Program-made: the position numbers and the translations under genes | Notes under the pieces: generated by a model | Databases searched by the model: none | What the model was told of the DNA's origin: nothing | The model's input: only the letters and a program-made list of their open reading frames with translations | Part shown: positions 18,086 through 27,938 of the stretch, piece after piece | Position numbering within the stretch: the first letter of the stretch is position 1 | Layout of the letters: every line of letters starts with the position of its first letter | Assembly: GCF_001314875.1 (NCBI RefSeq) | Contig: NZ_LJZS01000005.1 | Span: 1 to 64,000, forward strand | Source: Halomonas sp. HL-48 | GTDB taxonomy: Bacteria > Pseudomonadota > Gammaproteobacteria > Pseudomonadales > Halomonadaceae | DNA: 64,000 nt | Direction of reading: 5' to 3'

Positions 18086-19455
18086 GCGTAAAGGTCTACG
18101 CGACCATCCAGGGCGACAGGTGCCTTCTGAGTCGGCACAAGGCTGCTGTCTTCCTCGCCGCCATCAATGCCAGGCTGCCCACCGGCGCCCGATTGCTGCT
18201 GGGCCAGCCCCTGATCGCTAGACTCTCGCTGTTCGCCAACCGATGTTTCACCGAGGGTGATCCCCTGTTCCGCCAGGGCTTCACGCAGCTGCGGAATGGC
18301 CTGTTCGATGACTTGGCGTACCTGGGCATGGCTGGATAAAAAGTGCGCCTGAGCGCCCTGTTCGCCCATTTTCAGCGAAATGGAAAGGGGGCCGAGCTCG
18401 GCGGGATGCAGCTGCATTTGCACCAGCTGGTCGCCCCCTCGCTGCGCAAACTGAACGAGTTGCTGACCTAATTGCTGTGGCCATGCCGGGCTGGTTACCG
18501 GGGTATTAACCACGGCGGGCGTCGGAATGGCGGCACTGCCCTGGGTCGCAGCTGGTGTCGGCTGACCCATGCCGGCGGCCGCGAGGGCTTGCCCACTGGA
18601 TTGGCTGGCATTGTTAGACGATAGGGCGCTTAACAGCGTGTCCGAGGACGTGCTGGGCAGCACAAAGTTGGCTTTGGCCGAGGTGTCGGCCGCTCGACCC
18701 GAGGTATCCAGCGCACTGACCCAGGTATCTGGGGCGCTGCGAGAAGCGGAGCGAGCGTCGACCTGGCTGGTCAGGCTCTCTGAACGGGCGGTTTTGGCCG
18801 CGTCGCCGTTTTGCCCAGTAACGCCCAGCGCCTGGGCGATATCCGCCAGCGTGCGTGATGATTCGGAACCTTGGCTCGTGGTGGCGCCACTGTTCGGGCT
18901 CTGCGTGGCCACGAAGGCACTGAGCAGGCTCACCAACTGCTCTGCTTCGCCTTCCTCGATGCCTAACTGTTGCGCCAGCTCGCTTGCGCTGGGCGCAGTA
19001 TCACTGCTGTCAAGTGAGGATGGCGACACATTGGCGGTATCGCTGAAGGCGCTCATCAGCGAAAGGCGCTGGGCGATTTCATCGAGGGTCGCGTTCTCGA
19101 GGGTGCCAGATGCCTCAAACGCAGCCATATCCTCTGGCGCTGAGCCATCCTCGGCAGAGGAAAACCGAGCCACCAGCGCTTCCAGTGCCTCAGGACTGAT
19201 ATCCAAGCCTAGCGACTCCAGCCACGCTGAAAGCGAGGTTGCCTCGGTCGCTTGGCCGTTTGACGCCGGGCTGTTGCCTGCCTGAGTCAAGGGTGAGGTG
19301 ATCTGTCCGTCGCTGAGGCGTTGATGGGGGGAGGCAGAGGCCTGGGAAAGTGCCTGCTGAAAGAACCCGCGCACGCCGTCAGCCGTAGCAGCACTGCCAG
19401 ACTGGTGGCTGGTCGCTTGTCCCTGCGTCGTTGAAAGCAACTGGTGAATATTCAT
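18082..19455 (-). CDS. fliK: FliK, hook-length control protein
   Basis: A 457-residue protein with a long Ser/Ala/Gln-rich, low-complexity N-terminal ruler region and a C-terminal Flg_hook domain (about 320-410) containing VQMQLHPAELGPLSISLKMG and LREALAEQGITL. It measures hook length and triggers the FlhB specificity switch. The ATG at 19455 (MNIHQLL) is chosen over the open frame at 19473 because AGGGGAACTGAGT precedes it. A second protein with a FliK-like C-terminus lies at 28860. Confidence 0.95.
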   Translation of the reverse strand: MNIHQLLSTTQGQATSHQSGSAATADGVRGFFQQALSQASASPHQRLSDGQITSPLTQAGNSPASNGQATEATSLSAWLESLGLDISPEALEALVARFSSAEDGSAPEDMAAFEASGTLENATLDEIAQRLSLMSAFSDTANVSPSSLDSSDTAPSASELAQQLGIEEGEAEQLVSLLSAFVATQSPNSGATTSQGSESSRTLADIAQALGVTGQNGDAAKTARSESLTSQVDARSASRSAPDTWVSALDTSGRAADTSAKANFVLPSTSSDTLLSALSSNNASQSSGQALAAAGMGQPTPAATQGSAAIPTPAVVNTPVTSPAWPQQLGQQLVQFAQRGGDQLVQMQLHPAELGPLSISLKMGEQGAQAHFLSSHAQVRQVIEQAIPQLREALAEQGITLGETSVGEQRESSDQGLAQQQSGAGGQPGIDGGEEDSSLVPTQKAPVALDGRVDLYA

Positions 19456-19475
19456 ACTCAGTTCCCCTGGCACCG

Positions 19476-19928
19476 CTACTGCGGTGTCTCATTACGTTGG
19501 CGAGCCAAGCGGCTAGTCACCAAATCGTCGTTGGTTTTCTGTTCATGACGCTCAATGCGTCGATGTTCTTCCACTAACCGTCTTGAGGTCAGTGTATCGT
19601 ACGAAGACAGCTTACGCTGCTCCTGTTGCCAATGTTGCTGGCGCGTCTGGACGCGTTTCTGCTGTGCCGCCAGTGTATGCCGGGCACGATCCAGTGCGGC
19701 ATCCAGGGAGGCAAGGAATTGTTGATAGTTGTACATCGTAGCGGGGTCAATGCCATCACGCATTGCCAGCTGTAAACGTTCAGCATACTCCGCGCGGTAG
19801 CGTTTGAGCGAATGCAATTGGGCGGTCGTCTGCTGCTCGCCCTGACGCTCTTGCGCCAAGGCAATACCGGCTTGGTCCCGGGTCTCGCGGGCTAAATCGG
19901 CAAGCATCTCTAGCTGAGTTCGGCTCAT
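19476..19928 (-). CDS. fliJ: FliJ, export apparatus stalk/chaperone escort
   Basis: A 150-residue, almost entirely alpha-helical, Gln/Arg-rich coiled-coil protein ([41 protein letters not shown]). FliJ sits in the centre of the FliI hexamer and links it to FlhA. Placement directly after fliI with a four-base overlap supports the call. Confidence 0.95.
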   Translation of the reverse strand: MSRTQLEMLADLARETRDQAGIALAQERQGEQQTTAQLHSLKRYRAEYAERLQLAMRDGIDPATMYNYQQFLASLDAALDRARHTLAAQQKRVQTRQQHWQQEQRKLSSYDTLTSRRLVEEHRRIERHEQKTNDDLVTSRLARQRNETPQ

Positions 19929-21319
19929 GCTGACTCTCCAACCAAGGCATGAAGGGCTTGACGGGAAGCGTCGACAGTGGCGCTTTCGTTGATGTTCTGC
20001 TGCAGGAAATGCTCAAGTTCGGGAAAACGGCGCACCGCTTCATCGAGCTGTGGGTCGTGTCCCGGGGTATAGGCGCCGACGCTGATCAGGTCGCGGTTGC
20101 GCTGATAACGGGAGAAATACTGCTTGAATATGCGTGACTCACGCTGCTGCGCTTCATCGGTGATGGCGGTCATGGCACGGCTGATCGACGCCTCGATGTC
20201 GATGGCGGGGTAGTGTCCCGCTTCGGCTAAGGTCCGTGACAGGACGATGTGTCCGTCAAGAATCGCCCGGGCTGAATCCGCAATCGGATCCTGCTGGTCG
20301 TCTCCCTCGGTTAATACGGTATAAAACGCGGTAATCGAGCCGCCGCCGCGCTCGGCGTTGCCCGCCCGCTCCACCAGGCCGGGCAGCTTGGCAAATACCG
20401 ACGGCGGGTAACCTTTGGTCGCCGGCGGCTCGCCAATCGCCAGGGCAATTTCACGCTGCGCCATGGCAAAGCGGGTTAACGAGTCCATGATCAGCAGTAC
20501 GTTGCGGCCTTCGTCGCGAAAGCCCTCGGCCAGTCTGGTGGCGTATGCGGCGCCCTGGAGTCGCTGAAGAGGCGAGGTGTCGGCAGGTGCTGCGACCACT
20601 ACGGCGCGGCGGCGGCCCTCGGGGCCGAGGATATTATCAATGAAATCTTGTACTTCACGTCCACGCTCGCCAATCAAACCGACCACGATGACATCGGCCT
20701 TGGTATACCGCGCCATCATGCCCAGGAGCACCGATTTACCCACGCCAGAGCCTGCAAACAGGCCCATGCGCTGGCCCCGGCCAACGCTCAGCAGCGCATT
20801 GATTGATCGAATGCCCACGTCTATCTGGGTGTCAATCGGTGCGCGGGACAGCGGGTTTAGCGGTGGCGTATTGAGCGTGGCGCGCGGGGTGTCGTCAAGG
20901 TATTCGCGATCATCAAGCGGGTTGCCGTTGCCGTCGAGTACGCGGCCCAGCAGTTCATCCCCAATGGGAAAGCGGCGCGCGCTGTGGCTGCTTCCATCGC
21001 TCAGCGGCGACACGCGGGCGCCCGGCATCAGGCCGGATATCTGTTCAAGCGGCATAAGAAACAGCTTGTCGCCGGAGAACCCGACCACTTCGGCTTCCGC
21101 ATAGGGCGCGTGCTGCGTCGCCAGCGCGTCGTTTTTCGGCAGTTCGATTTTACAGGCGCTGCCCACGGCAACCCGCAATCCGACGACTTCTACCACCATG
21201 CCGGTCGCCCGGACGACGCGGCCACTGGTGCCCACCCGTGACAGACTGCTGACCCGTTGCGTCGTGCGGTGGATCGCTTTTTGCCAGCGGTGTTGGTGTG
21301 GGCAGGTAGTTGTCATCAT
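19925..21319 (-). CDS. fliI: FliI, flagellar export ATPase
   Basis: A 464-residue F1-like ATPase. The Walker A motif GSGVGKS lies near residue 190, Walker B is [13 protein letters not shown], and the FliI/YscN-specific [17 protein letters not shown] and [17 protein letters not shown] follow. It unfolds and delivers substrates to the export gate. It overlaps fliH and fliJ by four bases each, so the three are translationally coupled. Confidence 0.98.
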   Translation of the reverse strand: MMTTTCPHQHRWQKAIHRTTQRVSSLSRVGTSGRVVRATGMVVEVVGLRVAVGSACKIELPKNDALATQHAPYAEAEVVGFSGDKLFLMPLEQISGLMPGARVSPLSDGSSHSARRFPIGDELLGRVLDGNGNPLDDREYLDDTPRATLNTPPLNPLSRAPIDTQIDVGIRSINALLSVGRGQRMGLFAGSGVGKSVLLGMMARYTKADVIVVGLIGERGREVQDFIDNILGPEGRRRAVVVAAPADTSPLQRLQGAAYATRLAEGFRDEGRNVLLIMDSLTRFAMAQREIALAIGEPPATKGYPPSVFAKLPGLVERAGNAERGGGSITAFYTVLTEGDDQQDPIADSARAILDGHIVLSRTLAEAGHYPAIDIEASISRAMTAITDEAQQRESRIFKQYFSRYQRNRDLISVGAYTPGHDPQLDEAVRRFPELEHFLQQNINESATVDASRQALHALVGESA

Positions 21320-22092
21320 CGTTCCTGGGAAGCCGAAGGCCGGGATGGGCCTGGTTGCCGCTTGCGCGCCTGTGCCTGCACCGCTTGCCAGCGGCTTTCG
21401 AACGTCGCGTCCAGCTCACCCTGGGCGCTGGTGACCCGGCACCCGCCGCGAGCCAGCTGGTCATCGGGCTGCAGTGTCCAGTTGGCAGCTTCCAGCTCGG
21501 AGCCAAGGTGTTCGACGACAAGTGCATGGTCGTCGGGATTTAGCCAGAGCCGTTGCTGACCAACAAGCGGCGGTTCGGTGTGCAGCAGCTCGCGCACCAG
21601 CGTCAAGATACGCTCCGGCGTTTCGTCAAGCGCTTCCGCCGCGAGCTGACGACCGGTGGCCGTTGCCAGCTCGACCAGATCATGGGCAATGGTGTCATCC
21701 AACTGGGTCAGCGCGTCGGAAAACTGTTTGGCCAGCGCCTCCAGCGGGGCCAGCGTCGCCCTGGCCTGCTGCTCAAGTTCCTGCTGCGCCTGCTGACGGC
21801 CTTCTTCGAGGCCTTTTGCCAAGCCTTCCTCATGGCCGCGGGCCAGACCCGCCTGATAACCATCAGCTTCGGCCTGCTCGCGCAGCTTGTCGTATTCTTC
21901 CTGGCGTGCCTGGGCTTCGCGCCGCTGGGCTTCTCTGGCCGCTTTTTGGGCCGCGTCAATCTTGCGCTGATACGCTGAAGGCGCCGCGGACGCCTCGTGC
22001 TCGTCACCGCTGGCCGGGCGCATGAGTTCTTCCATCTGCCAGCGCCGCCATTGATGATGGCGGTCAAACTGCGGTGATTGGGTATCAGACAT
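21316..22092 (-). CDS. fliH: FliH, regulator of the export ATPase
   Basis: About 258 residues. A long helical middle is rich in Ala, Gln and Glu, with the Gly-spaced repeat [21 protein letters not shown], the GxxxG helix pattern typical of FliH. A C-terminal V-ATPase E-like domain binds FliI. The start is taken at MSDTQ (22092), overlapping the fliG stop as ATGTCTGA. A GGAG lies nine bases upstream; ATG at 22098 is the alternative. Confidence 0.94.
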   Translation of the reverse strand: MSDTQSPQFDRHHQWRRWQMEELMRPASGDEHEASAAPSAYQRKIDAAQKAAREAQRREAQARQEEYDKLREQAEADGYQAGLARGHEEGLAKGLEEGRQQAQQELEQQARATLAPLEALAKQFSDALTQLDDTIAHDLVELATATGRQLAAEALDETPERILTLVRELLHTEPPLVGQQRLWLNPDDHALVVEHLGSELEAANWTLQPDDQLARGGCRVTSAQGELDATFESRWQAVQAQARKRQPGPSRPSASQER

Positions 22093-23098
22093 ATTCATCG
22101 TCTCCACCCGCCAGGACAATTTCGCCTGAATCGGCTAGGCGGCGGACCACCTGAAGAATGGCCTTCTGTTCGGTTTCAACCTGGGAAACACGAATCGGGC
22201 CGCGGGCTTCCATATCTTCGCGGACCAGGTCGGCCGCGCGCTGCGACATATTGCGCAGGAATTTGTCAACCAGCGCGTCCTGCGCGCCCTTGAGCGCGAC
22301 CACCAGCGAGTTGGTCTCGACTTCCTGCAACACCATCTGGATAGCGCGGTTGTCCAGGTCGAGCAGGTTCTCGAACAGGAACATCTCGTCGATAATCTTT
22401 TGCGCGAGATCTTCGCTGTGCGAACGCACGGTCTCAATGGCGGTTTCTTCCTGGGATGAATTCATCAGGTTGAGAATTTCCGCCGCGGTTCTCACGCCGC
22501 CCATCTTGCTGCGTTTGAGGTTTTGGCCGTCGAGCATGCTGGACAGCACCTCGGTCAATTCCTGCAGAGCCGCTGGTTGAACGCCGCTGAAGGTTGCAAT
22601 ACGTAACACCACGTCGTTGCGCTGTTTTTCTTCAAAGAGCTCAAGCACATCCGACGCCTGGTGACGATCCAGGTGTACCAGAATGGTGGCAATGATCTGT
22701 GGGTGCTCATCGCGGATAAGCTCGGCCACCATGGAAGCTTCCATCAGGTTGAGCGAATCGATGCCCGAGGTTTCTGCGCTGCTTTCCAGGATGTCTTCGA
22801 TCAAACTGGAAGCACGATCGCTGCCCAGCGCTTTGGTGAGTACCGAACGGATATGCTCGCTGGAGTTGAGGTTGAGCGCGACAAACTCTTCCGTCTCTTT
22901 ATGGAAGGCTTCGAGCACCGCCTTCATATCTTCATGGGATACTTGGTGAAGGCGGGTCATTTCCATACTGATTTCCTGGACTTCCGTGGCGTTCATATAC
23001 TTGAACACCTCCGCGGCGCTGTCTTCGTCCAGGGCGAGCAACAGGATGGCGCTCTTGCGCGCACCGCCCATATTGGCAATTGCACTAGTCATTGGCAT
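22085..23098 (-). CDS. fliG: FliG, C-ring rotor/switch protein
   Basis: A 337-residue protein. The N-terminal MS-ring-binding domain has GARKSAILLLALDEDSAAEVF, the middle domain GVQPAALQELTEVLSSMLDG, and the C-terminal torque domain the charged helix MFLFENLLDLDNRAIQMVLQEV and MSQRAADLVREDMEARGPIRVS. It converts stator ion flow to rotation. It overlaps both fliF and fliH. Confidence 0.98.
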   Translation of the reverse strand: MPMTSAIANMGGARKSAILLLALDEDSAAEVFKYMNATEVQEISMEMTRLHQVSHEDMKAVLEAFHKETEEFVALNLNSSEHIRSVLTKALGSDRASSLIEDILESSAETSGIDSLNLMEASMVAELIRDEHPQIIATILVHLDRHQASDVLELFEEKQRNDVVLRIATFSGVQPAALQELTEVLSSMLDGQNLKRSKMGGVRTAAEILNLMNSSQEETAIETVRSHSEDLAQKIIDEMFLFENLLDLDNRAIQMVLQEVETNSLVVALKGAQDALVDKFLRNMSQRAADLVREDMEARGPIRVSQVETEQKAILQVVRRLADSGEIVLAGGDDEYV

Positions 23099-24848
23099 TC
23101 ATCCAGCTGCGCACGATCATCGCCACCATGCGGGGGTCTTCTTGCGCCATTTCACGCAGGTCGTTGAGGTTATGCTCATACAGCGATGTCTTGCGCCGGC
23201 GTTTCGGCTTCGGATAGGTCTCGTCGGCGTCGGCGCTGTCTTCGCCCTCGCCCAACTCGTCTTCGTCATCGCCCACTCGTGCCTGGAGTGCGCCACCAGG
23301 TGTGGCAGTTGCCATGACCGGCGATTCGGTATAGCGCTTGATGAGCGGCCTTAGGATCAGCAGGTACAGCAGTAGCGCGGCGAGCGCGACAAGCAGGTAA
23401 CGGCCGAGCTGTGCTGCCAGTTCAAGCGTCCCCTGACGCTGCCACCACTCGGGCTCGTCGCGGGTATCTTCTTCAATATCGGCAAACGGCGTATTGACCA
23501 CATCGATAGCGTCGCCTCGGGCGTCCGAGAAGCCCATTGACTGACGCACCAGGCGCTCGATCTGCTGCACTTCATCTTCGGTAAGGGGGACCTGTTCCTG
23601 CTCGCCTTCCTCATTGACCGCCTCACGATAATTGACCACGACGGCTGCCGTCAGGCGCTCGACGCGACCCAGGCGGTGCTGAATATGCTCGATGCTGCGG
23701 TCGAGTTCGTAATTGACGACATCGTCCTGGCGCAGGTTACGCAATGGGTCGTCGGCGTCCTCTTCCTCACCTTCTTCCTCGCCTTCTTCGCCGTCTTCGT
23801 CAGGCTGATTGATGGGAGAGGGCGCGGTGCCCGGCGGGGTATTGCTGAGTGCGCCGGGAATGCCGGTGCCCAGCGGGTTTTCGCCGTCAAGTGACAGGCT
23901 CAACTGGCGGCTGCGCACGGCGGCTTCGTTGGGCGGCTGATTGGGGCCGTAGCGTTCTGATGTCTCCTCGCGCTGTGAGAAATCCACCTGCGCCGCTACC
24001 TGGGCGCGCACATTGTTCTCGCCGAGAATGGGCGCGAGGATGTTTTCAATGCGCTGTTGATAGGAACGCTCAACCTCCGCCAGGTATTCGAGCTGGCTGC
24101 CGTCGAGGTCATTGCTGCCCTCGGTATCGGCGGACAGCAGCCGGCCGTTCTGGTCGACCACTGAAACGTCTTCAGGCGCCAGTTCCGGCACGCTGCTGGA
24201 TACCATATGTACGATCGCGCTGACCTGACCGTCGCCGAGCAAGCGTCCCGGCAGTAAGGTCAATACCACCGAGGCCTTGGCAGGCTCGCGGTCACGGATA
24301 AAGACCGACGGCTTAGCCATCGATAGGTGAACGCGGGCGCCTTCAACGGGCCCCAGTGACTCGATGGAGCTGCTGAGCTCGCCTTCAAGGCCGCGCTGAT
24401 AGTTGACCTGCTCGGCAAACTGGCTGATCCCGAATGCCTGGTTATCCATCAGCTCAAGGCCCACATTGCCCCCCTGGGGCAACCCTTGCTCAGCCAGGTA
24501 GAGGCGTAACGAATGGACCTGATCGCTGGGCACCATCAGCGCCTGGCCGTTATCGCTGAAACGATAGGGCACGCCCCGACCGTCGAGCTCCGTGATAATA
24601 CGCCCGCCGTCAGCTTCGTCGAGGTTGTTGTACAGCACGCGGTAATCAGGGCTGCTGGCCCACATCATCAGGGCGGCAATCACGGCAATAGACGCCGCGC
24701 CGGCAACCAGCAGGGCGACCATGGGATTACCGCGCAGCTGCGAGAGCGCGCGTTCAGAGAATGACGTTTTCGTATTATCACCACCTGCGCTGGCTCGCGC
24801 CGAGGAGGTGTTCGTCTGACGGCCTGCCGTTGCACCTGCTTCGCTCAT
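23085..24848 (-). CDS. fliF: FliF, MS-ring protein
   Basis: A 587-residue protein with two membrane helices (about residues 40-62 and 455-480). Two ring-building YscJ-like domains follow the first helix (VLYNNLDEADGGRIITELDGRGVPYRF; AKPSVFIRDREPAKASVVLTL). The C-terminal cytoplasmic tail binds FliG. An Asp/Glu tract of about 20 residues around DGEEGEEEGEEED lies in the region before the second helix. The ATG at 24848 is chosen because GGGAGGGACTC precedes it. It heads the fliFGHIJK run. Confidence 0.97.
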   Translation of the reverse strand: MSEAGATAGRQTNTSSARASAGGDNTKTSFSERALSQLRGNPMVALLVAGAASIAVIAALMMWASSPDYRVLYNNLDEADGGRIITELDGRGVPYRFSDNGQALMVPSDQVHSLRLYLAEQGLPQGGNVGLELMDNQAFGISQFAEQVNYQRGLEGELSSSIESLGPVEGARVHLSMAKPSVFIRDREPAKASVVLTLLPGRLLGDGQVSAIVHMVSSSVPELAPEDVSVVDQNGRLLSADTEGSNDLDGSQLEYLAEVERSYQQRIENILAPILGENNVRAQVAAQVDFSQREETSERYGPNQPPNEAAVRSRQLSLSLDGENPLGTGIPGALSNTPPGTAPSPINQPDEDGEEGEEEGEEEDADDPLRNLRQDDVVNYELDRSIEHIQHRLGRVERLTAAVVVNYREAVNEEGEQEQVPLTEDEVQQIERLVRQSMGFSDARGDAIDVVNTPFADIEEDTRDEPEWWQRQGTLELAAQLGRYLLVALAALLLYLLILRPLIKRYTESPVMATATPGGALQARVGDDEDELGEGEDSADADETYPKPKRRRKTSLYEHNLNDLREMAQEDPRMVAMIVRSWMNAND

Positions 24849-25102
24849 GAGTCCCTCCCATGGGACAGGCAAAGCAGGTCACGGCCCGGGCGCATCACCA
24901 AAGAGGGCATAGGCTGTATCCGTCAATCGCGGTTATCCGCCAAAAAGATGAGGCGAAATTGTGATGGACGCCATTATCCTGTGGCTGGGCAAGCCTAAAG
25001 GAACGAAAAGCTTGGCTTTTCATGCGTAATTGTACGTATGAGCTTTATCATACTAGTGCTAGGCTTCTCGCATTCAGCCACCTTACTGATTGAGGGGTAA
25101 AC

Positions 25103-25432
25103 ATGAGCACACCGGGAATACAGGCAACGCTTCAGCAAATGCAAGGGTTGGCCAGCCAGGCGGCAAACCAGCCAATGCAAAGCGGCGCCCTTACCTCGTC
25201 GGTGGGGCATGGCGGCTTTGGTGGTGAGTTACAGGCATCCATTCAACGGATCAATCAGCTACAGCTGAACGCCAATAGCAAGGCGATGGCCTTCCAGGCG
25301 GGCGACCCTGATATCGAGTTGGGCGATGTGATGGTCGATATGCAGAAGGCGAGTGTGGCTTCGCAAATGGGGCTTCAGGTACGTAACCGCCTGGTGTCCG
25401 CCTATCGTGACGTCATGAACATGCAGGTGTAA
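25103..25432 (+). CDS. fliE: FliE, MS-ring/rod adaptor
   Basis: A 109-residue protein with the FliE C-terminal pattern FQAGDPDIELGDVMVDMQKASVASQMGLQVRNRLVSAYRDVMNMQV (only the key parts GDVMVDMQKAS and RNRLVSAYRDVM need be noted). It joins the rod to the MS ring and is the first rod protein exported. It is divergent from fliF and a single-gene unit, as in E. coli. GAGGGG precedes the ATG. Confidence 0.97.
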   Translation: MSTPGIQATLQQMQGLASQAANQPMQSGALTSSVGHGGFGGELQASIQRINQLQLNANSKAMAFQAGDPDIELGDVMVDMQKASVASQMGLQVRNRLVSAYRDVMNMQV

Positions 25433-25453
25433 CCCAAAACTCAAGCCCCTTTC

Positions 25454-25471
25454 GCGCTAACTCGTTGGCGC
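25454..25471. terminator. Possible bidirectional terminator between fliE and flaG
   Basis: GCGCTAAC pairs with GTTGGCGC (one wobble) with a very tight loop. Neither side has a strong T run. The site lies in the 44-bp space between convergent fliE and flaG, where a shared terminator would be expected. Confidence 0.3.
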
Positions 25472-25476
25472 TTCGG

Positions 25477-25839
25477 TTAAGCCTCCAGTGAGACAAACTG
25501 GCCGCGTAATTCCTGAAGCTTTTCGGCGATACGCAGGACTTCTTCGGCAGGAATCTGTCGGATGACGTCACCTGAATCCCGGTCGATCACCCGGGTAATA
25601 ACCCGCGACTCGTTTTCGCTGATATCGAACTCCAAGCCCCGCTCACGCATGACCTCGTTAATGCGCTGAACAGGCTCAACGAGCTCCCCGGCTGAAGGGT
25701 CGCTCTGCTGCACTTCACTGAGCTGACTGCCGGCGGCCGGAAGCTTCTCCAGCAGATCGTCGAGACGTTGGCGTGGCGACTGGCCGTTGAGTTGCGCGGT
25801 CTGCACGCGATTGACGGCGTCGATGTTGGATGCATTCAT
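25477..25839 (-). CDS. flaG: FlaG family flagellar protein
   Basis: A 120-residue protein. The disordered N-terminus is followed by the compact FlaG domain (about 60-115) with LEFDISENESRVITRVIDRDSGDVIRQIPAEEVLRIAEKLQ in order; the IRQIPAEEVL block is the family hallmark. FlaG affects filament length in polar-flagellated bacteria. The ATG at 25839 has AGGGGA eight bases upstream; the open frame extends to 25887 without support. It is served by its own sigma-28 promoter and is not adjacent to fliC/fliD, which is its usual place. Confidence 0.92.
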   Translation of the reverse strand: MNASNIDAVNRVQTAQLNGQSPRQRLDDLLEKLPAAGSQLSEVQQSDPSAGELVEPVQRINEVMRERGLEFDISENESRVITRVIDRDSGDVIRQIPAEEVLRIAEKLQELRGQFVSLEA

Positions 25840-25956
25840 CTTCGTATTCCCCTGTTTTTTAGTGTCCGCCCTGGGTTCGCCAGCCATAACGGGTAACCCC
25901 GACGGGAGCGGTCTTTGTTGGTACTACCTTATTGGCATGTTTTTAAACTTTTACGC

Positions 25957-25983
25957 TAAAGCTATCGGCTCCGCCAACGATAA
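25957..25983 (+). promoter_or_regulatory. Candidate sigma-28 promoter facing the PilZ/HD gene, overlapping the flaG promoter
   Basis: On the plus strand TAAAGCTA (25957-25964), an 11-base spacer and AACGATAA (25976-25983) match the FliA pattern with six of eight bases in each box. It is interleaved with the stronger minus-strand flaG promoter; the pair results from an almost perfect inverted repeat (GCTAAAG-TATCG and its complement, 25955-25990). It would drive the gene at 26156. Confidence 0.55.
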
Positions 25984-25988
25984 CTTTA
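25962..25988 (-). promoter_or_regulatory. Sigma-28 promoter of flaG
   Basis: On the minus strand TAAAGTTA (25988-25981), an 11-base spacer and GCCGATAG (25969-25962) form a near-consensus FliA promoter about 120 bases before the flaG start. The 25840-26155 interval otherwise contains no gene. Confidence 0.87.
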
Positions 25989-26155
25989 GCGGCTAAGAAG
26001 CTTGCGAGTGGGGTAAGTTAACGTTGTTGCCTGCCTGGCATGGACGCTTCGTAAAACCTTGCATGAAAGAAAGGTGGCGCATCCTTGTTGTCGTCAGCTT
26101 CTGGTATTCTGCAACGCGCATAATTCGCTGAGGCAATGGGAGAGGTGAGGAGAGC

Positions 26156-27847
26156 ATGGTGGCCCACGAGGAAGAGTACGAACGAGTCGCGAATCAGGTC
26201 GCGGTAGCATCGCTGTTGGATACGCTGGTGGAGAGCGGCGGAGCGTCGCTTTGTATGGAGGGTGACGGCGCGCAGCCTGAGCCTATGGTGTTGATGGAGC
26301 AGCATCCGGGCCAGACGCTGGTGATGGATCTTTCATCGGTGGACTACCTGCTTGGCCGACTTCAGGACGGCGCCTCTTTTTATCTGACCGGTGAGGCGCA
26401 AGGGAAGATGCTGCGCACGCCGCTGCTGTCGTTGACCGAAACCCGCCGCTCCGGCGGGCGTTTCTTGTGCTGCAGTGATTATCCCGCCTATCTGGATGTT
26501 CTTCAGCGGCGTGAAGCCTTTCGTGCCGAGCTGCGTATCGGTATGCCGGTGGTCGCCATGGTCAGTGTGCCTGGCCAGGACGCTATCCAGGGTGAGCTGC
26601 GAGACTTATCTCAGCGCGGCTGCCAGCTTGAGTTGCCGATGACCGCCAGCGGGGTGTTGGCTACGACGGAAGCGCTTCTCATGCTGGCGTTCGAGTTTCC
26701 CGATGGTACCCACTTTGACATCCAGGCCTCGGCGCGCCATCGGCGTCCCGACCCTGAGCGGAACCTGCTGCGGGTGGGCTTTCATTTTGGTGACTGCAGC
26801 CCCGAGCAGGAGCGCCAGGTCTGGTACTTCGTGTGTGAAATCGAGCGAGAATCGTCCCGCTATGCAAAGCAGCACCAGGATGAGCGCCAGCCTTCGCCGC
26901 TGTTTACCTCACCCGTCGGACGAAGCGGTGCCGGCGAGCATGTCGGTCGACGCGACGTCAAACGCTATGCGACCCCGACGGCGCGGCGCCTAGTAAAAAT
27001 TGCTGCGTTTTTGGATGGGCAGATGCTAGCGCTGCAGCAAGGCAGCGATATCGATTCCCGCCAGCTGTCGCTCTATGCCGATCGTTTGATGGACCTTCAT
27101 GAGGAAGACCGGGAGGCCCTGCTTTTCGCTTGCCGATGCCTCTCGCCGGAGCCTTTGCTGGTGCGTCACGGTATTTCTGTGGCCGTCCATCTCATGGACC
27201 TGGTGGGAGGTGGGATGCCGCGTGATGTGCGCAAGGCGGTAGTGGCCAGTGGTCTGGTGCACGACTTGGGCAAGGCGTTGCTGCCGCAGTTGCTATTTAA
27301 AGCCAAGCATTTTGAGGCAACGCATCGCCAGGCCTTGAGCGAGCACGTGCCGCTCATATTGGAGCGGCTCGACAGCTGTCAGTGGCTGTCTACCAGCATT
27401 GCGTCGGCGGTGATTGGCGGTATCAACGAGCGCATGGACGGCAGTGGCTACCCTAATGGAGTAACCGGCGAGTCGCTGAACGAGCTTGCTAAAGCCAGTG
27501 CCGTCGTGGATGTCGTGGAGGCCTTGCGGCGTGATCGCAGCGACCGTCCCGCGAAGACGGCACAGCAGATTTATCGCCACCTTTTGAACCATCCCCACCA
27601 GTTCGATCCGCGCTGGATCAAGCGCTATATCGAACATTTCAAGGCCTTGCCGGTCGGTGCGCTGGTGCGTTTTTCCAGCGAGCAGCTGGCCTGGGTGCTG
27701 CGCGTCGATGAGCGTGGCAATCCGATAGAGGTTCAGATGGCATTGTCGGAGAGTGCGCCGATGCGCGATAACGTGGGTAAGACCATCAGTGGAAATATTG
27801 TCGAGAAGCTGGGGCGGCCGGTGAGCGAAGTGGCGGTATCGACCTAG
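26156..27847 (+). CDS. PilZ domain / degenerate HD-GYP fusion, c-di-GMP-responsive flagellar protein
   Basis: A 563-residue protein. Residues ~1-110 resemble the YcgR N-terminal domain. A PilZ domain follows with the c-di-GMP binding RxxxR (REAFR, ~118-122) and D-x-S-x-x-G (DLSQRG, ~150). The C-terminal ~270 residues have the HD-GYP layout: a first His in RHGISVA, VHDLGK near 368, SEHVPLIL, ERMDGSGYPNGVTGE near 428 and VVDVVEAL. The HH that normally precedes ERxDGxGYP is IN, so two metal ligands are missing and phosphodiesterase activity is doubtful. It is probably a c-di-GMP effector acting on the motor. It is flanked by flaG and fliS, with sigma-28 promoters on both sides. Confidence 0.85.
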   Translation: MVAHEEEYERVANQVAVASLLDTLVESGGASLCMEGDGAQPEPMVLMEQHPGQTLVMDLSSVDYLLGRLQDGASFYLTGEAQGKMLRTPLLSLTETRRSGGRFLCCSDYPAYLDVLQRREAFRAELRIGMPVVAMVSVPGQDAIQGELRDLSQRGCQLELPMTASGVLATTEALLMLAFEFPDGTHFDIQASARHRRPDPERNLLRVGFHFGDCSPEQERQVWYFVCEIERESSRYAKQHQDERQPSPLFTSPVGRSGAGEHVGRRDVKRYATPTARRLVKIAAFLDGQMLALQQGSDIDSRQLSLYADRLMDLHEEDREALLFACRCLSPEPLLVRHGISVAVHLMDLVGGGMPRDVRKAVVASGLVHDLGKALLPQLLFKAKHFEATHRQALSEHVPLILERLDSCQWLSTSIASAVIGGINERMDGSGYPNGVTGESLNELAKASAVVDVVEALRRDRSDRPAKTAQQIYRHLLNHPHQFDPRWIKRYIEHFKALPVGALVRFSSEQLAWVLRVDERGNPIEVQMALSESAPMRDNVGKTISGNIVEKLGRPVSEVAVST

Positions 27848-27911
27848 CCAAGGCGGTGGCTGAAAGACTGAAAGAACACGGGCTTGACGAATAAAAAACG
27901 CCCGGGAGGGG

Positions 27912-27938
27912 TAAAGTCGCTATGCCAATCGCCGATAA
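27912..27938 (+). promoter_or_regulatory. Sigma-28 promoter of fliS
   Basis: TAAAGTCG (27912-27919), an 11-base spacer and the perfect -10 box GCCGATAA (27931-27938) lie 93 bases before fliS, in the 184-bp gap after the PilZ/HD gene. Confidence 0.9.
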
